DNA of 64,000 bases, taken from an uncultured Gammaproteobacteria bacterium. Lineage in GTDB: Bacteria > Pseudomonadota > Gammaproteobacteria > HK1. A model generated the notes under the pieces. The model searched no databases, was not told the DNA's origin, and saw nothing but the letters and a program-made list of their open reading frames with translations. How positions within the stretch are numbered: position 1 is the first letter of the stretch; each line of letters opens with the position of its first letter. Positions 58,848 through 64,000 of the stretch are shown here, piece after piece. A program made the position numbers and the translations under genes. The stretch covers positions 5,109,694 through 5,173,693 of the forward strand of contig OY282378.1 in assembly GCA_958295835.1 (NCBI GenBank). The letters run 5' to 3'.

Positions 58848-59512
58848 CGACACCCACAGCGCATTCGGGCGGCTGACCTTGAACTCCCGATTCACCCGGT
58901 CATCCGGGCGCTCGCCTTGCACCACCGAGTGCGTGGTCTTCGCCCGCCGGCCTCGCACCGCTCCTTGCAGCCCCAGCCGGCGCATCAGCCGCGCCACCGT
59001 GCAACGCGCCACCGCGACCCCTTCACGGCGAAGCTGGCGCCAGACCTTGCGCACCCCGTACACCCCGAAGGGCTCGGCGTCCACCCGGCGGATCTCCCCG
59101 CACAACCACTCATCGCGGCGCACCCGCCCCGGCGCGCGCTCCGGCTCCCCCTCGCGCGCCTTGTGCTCGTAGTACGTCGATGGGGCGATCGGCACTGCGT
59201 ATTCCGGTCCAAAGTGATCAGTGATTCCGGTGGAAAGTGATCACCGAATCCGGCGCAAAGTGGTCAGCGATTCCGGTGGGAGCATGATCACTTTTGCGGG
59301 ATGCACCGCACTGGTGCAAGGGGTCTGACCCCTGGAGTTGAGCGACGCGGGACAACCGGTCGCCGTAGGACCCTTCGAGGATTTGAAGGAGGGTCCGACG
59401 GTGGCGAACAGGAGGTTGTCCATGCGTAAAGTTCGAGAGGTTCTGCGGCTGTACTACGCTGCGGGGATGAGCGCTCGGGCGATCGCCCGGAGCCTGAAGG
59501 TGTCGCCGGCGG

Positions 59513-59530
59513 TCCCCGCGAAAGCGGGGA
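59513..59530 (+). repeat. Hairpin insertion H6 (in istA, in frame)
   Basis: TCCCCGCGAAAGCGGGGA, 18 bp, placed inside SPA-VGK and adding six residues. Confidence 0.75.
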
Positions 59531-59948
59531 TGGGGAAGTGCATCCGCCGTGCCGAGGCGCGGGGGGTGAGTTGGCCGCTGCCTGACTCGGTGGATGATGC
59601 GGGGCTGGAGCGGCGGCTGTTCCCGGCGCCGGCGCCGAGCGCGAGGCGGCGTGCGATGCCGCGGTGGAGTGAGGTGCACCGCGAGTTGCGCCGCAAGGGC
59701 GTGACGCTGGCGTTGGTGTGGGAGGAGTACAAGGCGGCCCATCCCGAGGGGCTGCAATCCAGTGGGTTCTGCGAGCAGTACCGGGCGTGGGCGTCGAGGC
59801 TCGACGTGGGGATGCGCCAGGAGCACCGTGCGGGCGAGAAGCGGTTCGTGGACTCCGCCGGGCACACGGTGGGGGTGGTGGACCGTCACACCGGGGAGTT
59901 GCTGCCTGAGCGCAGGTCTTCGTCGCGGTGCTCGGGGCGTCGAGCTAC

Positions 59949-59969
59949 ATCCCCGCGTACGCGGGGACC
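59949..59969 (+). repeat. Hairpin insertion H7 (in istA, in frame)
   Basis: ATCCCCGCGTACGCGGGGAC C, 21 bp, between AGCTAC and ACGTGG; adds IPAYAGT. Confidence 0.75.
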
Positions 59970-60007
59970 ACGTGGACGCAGGGCTTGGCGGAGTGGATTG
60001 CGTCGCA

Positions 60008-60034
60008 CCCCCGATAGAGGCATTCGGGGGCAGG
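60008..60034 (+). repeat. Hairpin insertion H8 (in istA, brings a stop codon)
   Basis: CCCCCGATAGAGGCATTCGG GGGCAGG. It keeps phase but contains TAG in frame. Confidence 0.7.
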
Positions 60035-60114
60035 CCCGCGCGCGTTCGAGTTCTTCGGTGGCTGTGTCGAGTTGGTCGTCCCCGACAATCTGCGCTCGGC
60101 GGTGAGCCGGGCGC

Positions 60115-60137
60115 ATCCCCCCGCTTGCGCGGGGGCC
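60115..60137 (+). repeat. Hairpin insertion H9 (in istA, in frame)
   Basis: ATCCCCCCGCTTGCGCGGGG GCC, adding PPACAGA between SRAH and DTNPTY. Confidence 0.7.
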
Positions 60138-60236
60138 GACACCAACCCGACCTACCCCGACCTGGCCCGCCACTACGGGGTCGCGGTGCTGGCGGCGCGG
60201 GTGCGACGGCCTCGCGACAAGGCCAAGGTCGAAGCC

Positions 60237-60266
60237 TGCCCCCGAATGGGGGAATCGGGGGGAGGC
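60237..60266 (+). repeat. Hairpin insertion H10 (in istA, in frame)
   Basis: TGCCCCCGAATGGGGGAATC GGGGGGAGGC, 30 bp, within KVEA-GVQVV. Confidence 0.7.
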
Positions 60267-60890
60267 GTGCAGGTGGTCAAGCGCTGGATACTGGCTGCGC
60301 TTCGTCACCGCACGTTGTTCTCGCTGGCCGAACTCAACGCTGCGATTGCCGAGCTCCTTCAGCGGCTCAACGCACGCGCGTTCCGCAAGCTCCCGGGGTC
60401 GCGGCGCTCGCTGTTCGAGCAGCTCGACCGCCCCGCGCTTCGCCCGCTGCCCACCGAGCGCTACGTGTTCGCCGAGTGGAAGCAGGTCCGGGTCAACATC
60501 GACTCCCACGTCGAGGTCTGCGGGCACGACTACTCCGTCCCTCACGCCCTGGTGCGGCGCCAGCTCGACGTGCGCCTCACCGCCCACACCGTGGAGTGCC
60601 TGTACCGCGGCCAGCGCGTGGCCAGCCACGTGCGCTCCCCGCTCAAAGGCCGTCACACCACCGCCGACGAACACAGGCCCGAGAAACACCGCCGGATGGG
60701 GCAGTGCACGCCCGAGCGCTTCGTTCGCTGGGCCGAGACGGTCGGGCCGCACACCGCCACCCTCATCACCACCGTGCTCGGCTCCCGGCGCCACCCCCAG
60801 CAGGCGTTGCGCTCCTGCCTGGGGATTCTGCGTCTGGCCAACAGCTACGGCGATGCCCGCCTGGAAGCGGCCGCGCGCCGCGCGCTGGCC

Positions 60891-60911
60891 ATCCCCGCTT
60901 TCGCGGGGACC
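60891..60911 (+). repeat. Hairpin insertion H11 (in istA, in frame)
   Basis: ATCCCCGCTTTCGCGGGGAC C, 21 bp, adding IPAFAGT between ALA and GHSYRS. Same class as H7. Confidence 0.75.
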
Positions 60912-61049
60912 GGGCACAGCTACCGTAGCGTCGAGTCGATCCTCACCCATCGCCTCGACACGACCCCACCCGAGCAGGCCGAACTCGCCACCCCGCTCGT
61001 GCACCACAACATCCGTGGCGCCGGCGACTACTCCTGAGAGGACACCGAC

Positions 61050-61830
61050 ATGTTGACCCATCCCACCGTGGACAAGCTCCACCAACTGCGATGCACCGGC
61101 ATGGCCAAGGCCCTGGCCGAGCAGCTCGGCTCGTGCGAAGTCGAGCACCTGTCGTTCGAGGAGCGCCTCGGGCTACTCACCGACCGCGAACTCACCGAGC
61201 GACACTCCCGACAACTCACCAACCGGCTGCGCCGCGCCAAGCTCAGAGCCTGCCCCCGCGTGCCTGTAGCGGGGGCACACAGCGTGCATCGAGGACATCG
61301 ACTTCCGCCAGCCCCGTGGACTCGACAAGGCCCTCGTCCTGTCACTGGCCGACGGGCGCTGGGTGCGTGAACACCTCAACCTCCTCATCACCGCACCGGC
61401 CGGCATCGGCAAGTCATGGATTGCCTGTGCGCTCGCCCACAGCGCCTGCCGCCACGCCCACAGCGCCTCGTACCGGCGCATGCCGCGCCTGCTCAGCGAA
61501 CTGGCCATCGCACGCGCCGACGGAAGCTATCCCAAGCGGCTGGCCTCGCTCGCCAAGACCGAGGTCCTGGTCATCGACGACTTCGGCCTCGCCAAACTCA
61601 GCGCCGAGAACCGCCGCGACCTGCTCGAAATCATCGAGGACCGCTATGGCATCCGCTCCACTGTGGCCACCAGAGAGCTTCCGGTCGAGAAGTGGCACGA
61701 CGCCATCGGTGCCCCCACCTTGGCCGACGCCATCCTCGACCGGCTCGTACACAGCGCCTACCAACTCAACTTGAAAGGAGAATCGATGCGCAAAAGACAC
61801 CGACCGTTGACCCAAACGGGTCACCGTGAC
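61050..61830 (+). pseudogene. IS21 IstB helper ATPase split by a hairpin insertion
   Basis: Part 1: MLTHPTVDKLHQLRCTGMAK ALAEQL, FEERLGLLTDRELTERHSRQ LTNRLRRAKLR. H12 (61247-61278) shifts the frame. Part 2: IEDIDFRQPRGLDKALVLSL, Walker A LLITAPAGIGKSWIACALAH, Walker B TEVLVIDDFGLAKLSAENRR, HDAIGAPTLADAILDRLVHS and GESMRKR. The expected stop after this is lost, and the frame reads through the IS right end into a nucleotidyltransferase remnant, ending at 62052. Walker A has GIGKSW rather than GVGKTW. Confidence 0.85.
61247..61278 (+). repeat. Hairpin insertion H12 (in istB, breaks the frame)
   Basis: AGCCTGCCCCCGCGTGCCTG TAGCGGGGGCAC, 32 bp between CTCAG and ACAGCG. Same left flank as H4 and H5. 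Confidence 0.7.
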
Positions 61831-61937
61831 TCATCATCCAACTCCCGCGTCGCTTCGCTCCGACCGGTGATCACTTTGACCGGAATCGGTGATCAGTTTC
61901 CCACCGGAATCGGTGACCACTTTTACCGGAATGCGCA

Positions 61938-62052
61938 GACAATCTACACGTCCGGCGAGTTCCAGCGCCGGCGCGCGGTCAAGGCCGGGTTTCTGACGCG
62001 GGTGCTCAAAGGCCGGCATATCGTTCTCATGGGGAGCCTCGATGGCGCATGA
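61938..62052 (+). pseudogene. C-terminal fragment of an MNT-type nucleotidyltransferase
   Basis: IYTSGEFQRRRAVKAGFLTR VLKGRHIVLMGSLDGA ends at 62052. The pattern (Y-[ST]-x-x-[ED]-[FL]-x-x-[RK]...HFLTRVL-x-[GR]-x...[WL][IM]GS-x-D) is the usual C-terminus of MNT antitoxin-like nucleotidyltransferases. The catalytic half was removed by the IS21 insertion. The next start overlaps by 11 bases, as in MNT/HEPN pairs. Confidence 0.6.
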
Positions 62053-62155
62053 GCAGCTCGCCAATCTGGTGAGAGCCGGCGGCCTCAAGGTGGAGACGGC
62101 GACAGCCGATGAAGTCTCCGGACTGCTCCGCTCCGGAGCCGCACGGCTTGCGGGG
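62042..62155 (+). pseudogene. N-terminal fragment of a HEPN-like toxin gene
   Basis: ATG 62042 gives MAHEQLANLVRAGGLKVETA TADEVSGLLRSGAARLA, resembling the start of small HEPN proteins paired with nucleotidyltransferases. Homology-like sequence ends about 62150, and the R-x4-6-H region is missing. With the preceding fragment this is the wreck of an MNT-HEPN toxin-antitoxin pair. Confidence 0.5.
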
Positions 62156-62520
62156 GATTGCCTCCGTCGGATACACCACCACTACGTCGCGGGTTTCTAT
62201 GCCGGGATGCGTCCCGATCCCACTTCCCCCGCTACCCGACCGCTGGTGCGCAGTATGAGGGGTTGGCGGTCTATTCGTTGCGCAGTGCCGCGGGGCTTCC
62301 TCCGACCGGCTTCGTCTCACCTCTTCCCGGGGCGGTTCAGCCGGGCGCTTCGAGCAGTCCGGGGTCTACAACCGCTTCGGGCTTGCCCTGACCCGCTCCA
62401 CGGATCGCCACGCGACCCGCTTCAGCGCCGAGCTTCCTGGGCGCTTGAACCGCGTCACCACCGAGGCCGTCCACGATCGGCTTTCGTGGTCTCGCGGCGA
62501 CGACGGGCGCTCCGCGCGCC
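62156..62520. other. No gene seen
   Basis: A 365-bp stretch between the HEPN fragment and the minus-strand lipoprotein gene. Several frames are open because of GC richness, but none has a ribosome site or recognised motif. Confidence 0.35.
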
Positions 62521-62829
62521 TCATCTCCCGTCGATGCCTCGCCGCGGCGTTGCCCGGCTTTTGCATACCGAGTCGTTGCGGTACAGCGTGAATCCCCCTG
62601 CTTCGTCCCGGAAGTACATGGCCTGCCGTACCGGGCCTTCGGCTCGCCAAGGTACATATGCCGGGCACCCCTGGATCTCTCCTGCGGGCACCATCCACAG
62701 CCCTTCGCCTGCGTGCACGGCATGCCCATCCCCCGGAGGTGTGGCCTCCGGGGGATGTTCTGCCTGGGCGCAACCCTCCAAGGCTACGAGCAGTGCTACG
62801 CACGGGCCGATGGCGGTTGCGGCGCTCAC
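62521..62829 (-). CDS. Small lipoprotein coupled to the S8 protease gene
   Basis: 102 residues from a GTG at 62829 that overlaps the protease stop (TGGTGAGC). Residues 1-19 are hydrophobic and end in the lipobox LEGC (Cys20), so it is probably lipid-anchored. The mature part EGLWMVPAGEIQGCPAYVPW RAEGPVRQAMYFRDEAGGFT resembles small periplasmic lipoproteins of unknown role. A 29-bp hairpin (62728-62756) encodes the PPEATPPGDG stretch without breaking the frame. Coupling suggests a role in export, folding or control of the protease. Confidence 0.6.
   Translation of the reverse strand: MSAATAIGPCVALLVALEGCAQAEHPPEATPPGDGHAVHAGEGLWMVPAGEIQGCPAYVPWRAEGPVRQAMYFRDEAGGFTLYRNDSVCKSRATPRRGIDGR
62728..62756 (-). 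repeat. Hairpin insertion candidate H13 (in the lipoprotein gene, in frame)
   Basis: Perfect 12-base stem ATCCCCCGGAGG/CCTCCGGGGGAT with a TGTGG loop. Position and in-frame character resemble the IS-borne hairpins, though the stem sequence differs. Confidence 0.55.
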
Positions 62830-64000
62830 CAGGACATCCTGTAGGCGATTCCGCCGCGCAGGTCTTCCTCCCCCTGCACGTGGCCCGCGTCGTGGCTATA
62901 GCCGATCGACACGGTGGCTTCCCCAGCCAGCAGGGGTCGATCGTGACGCAGCCCCACCGCAATCTCGCGCCCCGCAGGGGACAGGCCGATGGTGCGTCGT
63001 TCATACACCCGTGCACCGTCGGTTGTGCGACTGATCGGGTAGGTCAGGTTGGCTGACCCCGACTCCGCCCGCCAAGGCTGGGACAGGGAGAACTCGGTTG
63101 TGGCTCCACCCGCTGTCGATCGCACCAATGCGACCTTTGCTGACGAGAACATCCCCGACCCTGGCTCGAAAATGGCGCCAGCGGCCACCTTCGGCCGCCC
63201 TGCCCCGAGCACCATCTCCGTTCCTACGCGCCAGCTTTCCTCCTGCCTGGCGAGCTCCCATCGGTCCTGGCGCTTCAGCCACACCGTGGTTGCCTCTGCC
63301 TGTGTTCCGAAGGCTCCGGATGCTTGCCCGCCCTGCACACCCTCCGTCTCGTGCAGGAACCCCATGCCGAACCCGTGGTTCTGGGGCACGAGCTCCAGCC
63401 CGGAGGCATGGGACAGCCCCGCCAGCACCGAGCCCGAGGAGGTCGGCATCACCAGCCGCAGCGCGTGGTCGGGCAGTGCCTCCAGCGTGCCGACGGAAGC
63501 CCAGGCCAGCCCCGCAGGCAGCGACGTGTCCCGCACCGTCTCCGAGCGTGCGTGCGGGATGCGCGGCACCGCCGAGCGTGGTGCCTGCGACACGAACCCG
63601 GACATCTCGTACCAGAATGGTGCGTTCAAGGCATCGAACCCTGCAATCTCGATTCTCTCCACCACACGCGACACGCTGTCTCCGTAGCTTGTGGAGGTGA
63701 CGAGGTTGGTACTTCTGACGGGGTAGGGCTGCCCCCCGGCCCGCGCCGTAATCTGTAACTGACCCACCGGGCTTGTGGCGGCGTCGATGTCGAGGACCCC
63801 CGCCCCGATCTTGGCAGCGTCGTAGCCCGCAACGGTGTTGTCCGCCGTGTCTACGAGTCGCCGTCCGACCTCTCGTGGGTTCAGTGTTCCCCGAAACTTC
63901 TCCATGACCAGAGCCAGGGCTCCTGCCACCATCGGTGCGGAGAATGACGTCCCGGAGATTGGCGAGAGCGCGGGGTCCGGGTTCGTCCCGGTCTTCGCCC
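62826..64000 (-). CDS. S8-family serine protease with C-terminal outer-membrane-like domain, 5' end outside the window
   Basis: 391 codons run from the right edge to TGA at 62826-62828. Just inside the edge is the subtilisin nucleophile block SGTSFSAPMVAGALALVMEK, followed by NPREVGRRLVDTADNTVAGY, as in subtilases. The rest (about 350 residues) is long and Gly/Ser-rich with alternating hydrophobic strands (GEIAVGLRHDRPLLAGEATV-like AGREIAVGLRHDRPLLAGEA, TVSIGYSHDAGHVQGEEDLR) and ends GIAYRMSW. A terminal aromatic residue is typical of outer-membrane barrels, so an autotransporter-type protease is likely. The Asp and His of the triad must lie beyond the window. Confidence 0.85.
   Translation of the reverse strand, partial: AKTGTNPDPALSPISGTSFSAPMVAGALALVMEKFRGTLNPREVGRRLVDTADNTVAGYDAAKIGAGVLDIDAATSPVGQLQITARAGGQPYPVRSTNLVTSTSYGDSVSRVVERIEIAGFDALNAPFWYEMSGFVSQAPRSAVPRIPHARSETVRDTSLPAGLAWASVGTLEALPDHALRLVMPTSSGSVLAGLSHASGLELVPQNHGFGMGFLHETEGVQGGQASGAFGTQAEATTVWLKRQDRWELARQEESWRVGTEMVLGAGRPKVAAGAIFEPGSGMFSSAKVALVRSTAGGATTEFSLSQPWRAESGSANLTYPISRTTDGARVYERRTIGLSPAGREIAVGLRHDRPLLAGEATVSIGYSHDAGHVQGEEDLRGGIAYRMSW

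Larger units (their letters stand above)
58242..59195 (-). mobile_element. IS3-family element, right part only
   Basis: Begins with the terminal repeat TGAACCGCCCCGGGTTTCCC at 58242 and carries orfB on the minus strand. At 59195/59196 it is replaced by the left end of IS21; orfA and the other IS3 end are missing. Confidence 0.8.
58281..59195 (-). pseudogene. IS3-family OrfB transposase, 5'-truncated and catalytically altered
   Basis: Reads PIAPSTYYEHKAREGEPERA, NALWVSD (first Asp), AYTAFVIDAYARRIVGWRVS, PSVGSVGDSYDNALAESIIG (Glu) and TLDWVHWYNHRRLFGPLGHV. The second catalytic Asp, normally HHSDRG, is HHSVRG here (codon GTC), so the DDE triad is broken. Two tandem hairpins sit directly after the first catalytic Asp (residues PRFHHSGAGSDPRFHGGR added) and one adds CHSRESGNQ after TELI; all keep the frame. 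The N-terminal 40 residues and orfA are gone. Confidence 0.88.
59422..61037 (+). pseudogene. IS21 IstA transposase with hairpin insertions, a stop and a frameshift
   Basis: ATG 59422 has AGGAGG upstream. Segments: MRKVREVLRLYYAAGMSARA IARSLKVSPA (HTH), RRAEARGVSWPLPDSVDDAG, FVDSAGHTVGVVDRHTGELL (first Asp region), AQVFVAVLGASSY (after a one-base shift near 59908), AFEFFGGCVELVVPDNLRSA VSRAH (second Asp region), PTYPDLARHYGVAVLAARVR RPRDKAKVEA (Glu region) and the C-terminal beta domain to TGA 61037. Six hairpins (H6-H11) lie in it. At least five preserve the frame, but H8 brings in TAG. Non-functional, yet most of the protein is readable around the inserts. Confidence 0.87.
59196..61937 (+). 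mobile_element. IS21-family insertion sequence carrying seven hairpin insertions
   Basis: 2,742 bp. The left end TGCGTATTCCGGTCCAAAGT and the inverted right end TGCGCATTCCGGTAAAAGTG are each followed by repeated motifs of the type GTGATCACCGATTCCGGTGG, the multiple terminal repeats of IS21 elements. It contains istA and istB, both damaged. It is inserted into the IS3 element on the left and abuts a nucleotidyltransferase fragment on the right; no matching target duplication was seen, so a deletion probably followed. Confidence 0.85.

Noticed and set aside
58787..61278. CRISPR-like array from the recurrent CCCCG palindromes
   Set aside because: Spacing is irregular, units differ in length and sequence, and intervening DNA is transposase coding sequence.
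52696..62756. Hairpins interpreted as rho-independent terminators
   Set aside because: They lie inside reading frames, lack T-runs and recur with common flanks; insertion explains them better.
1..64000. tRNA, rRNA or tmRNA genes
   Set aside because: No cloverleaf-like sequence with a GTTCRANYC arm and matching acceptor stem was found by eye; none is reported.

Overview
Organism. The window is mostly GC-rich (roughly two thirds G+C in the host-like genes). Its gene content (a maltose/UgpC-type ABC importer, Xsc, an Ldh2/UxaA-type cluster, NfeD/FloA, Uma2, a PF09820-type AAA/PD-(D/E)XK protein, DUF1640) fits a high-GC proteobacterium, probably gammaproteobacterial and rich in insertion sequences. 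No rRNA or tRNA gene was seen, so the taxonomy is inference only.

Layout. (1) 1-6.3 kb is catabolic: an MFS carrier, a split UxaA-family lyase whose sizes match SuyA/SuyB, an Ldh2-family dehydrogenase, a transthyretin-like hydrolase with an altered C-terminus and an FMN 2-hydroxy-acid oxidase. (2) 6.3-7.9 kb is a graveyard of sugar-acid genes (SMP-30, idonate dehydrogenase, tartronate-semialdehyde reductase) plus a decayed copy of the start of an ABC ATPase gene. (3) 8.0-11.6 kb is an AT-rich island of three or four unrecognised genes, including an 801-residue P-loop NTPase. The decayed and intact copies of the same ABC gene start flank it. (4) 12.1-16.4 kb is an intact carbohydrate-type ABC importer. 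(5) 16.8-23.2 kb, on the minus strand, is a BMP-type ABC importer directly downstream of sulfoacetaldehyde acetyltransferase (xsc). (6) 23.4-30.1 kb holds NfeD protease, short NfeD, flotillin-like FloA, a small partner, and a lone hydantoinase-A/oxoprolinase protein.

(7) 30.3-57.7 kb is a defence-like and mobile region. It holds an AAA/PD-(D/E)XK protein, a transposase remnant, a plasmid-Rep remnant, a MORN-repeat protein, a 1.6-kb unrecognised mobile element with hairpin ends and two 81-bp internally deleted copies, and an IS66 remnant. It also holds a conserved unknown gene pair, Uma2, an aldo/keto reductase, a ParB-OLD ATPase plus TOPRIM pair flanked by ridA-end direct repeats, RidA, VapBC, a HEPN/DUF499 ATPase, and an AAA + HNH (Septu-like) pair cut by one of the 81-bp elements. 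An IS4 copy, an unknown protein and a 5'-truncated RecB-like nuclease/helicase complete it. (8) 57.8-61.9 kb is a nest of IS4, IS3 and IS21. (9) 61.9-64 kb has nucleotidyltransferase and HEPN remnants, then a lipoprotein and an S8 protease (likely autotransporter-like) that leaves the window.

How it fits together. Regions 1 and 5 could form a sulfonate route (sulfolactate to pyruvate plus sulfite; sulfoacetaldehyde to acetyl phosphate plus sulfite), but substrate assignments rest on family size and neighbourhood. The accessory half shows layered turnover: cassettes flanked by partial copies of host genes, transposons inside transposons, and many 18-33 bp hairpins inserted into transposase reading frames, often without breaking the frame.
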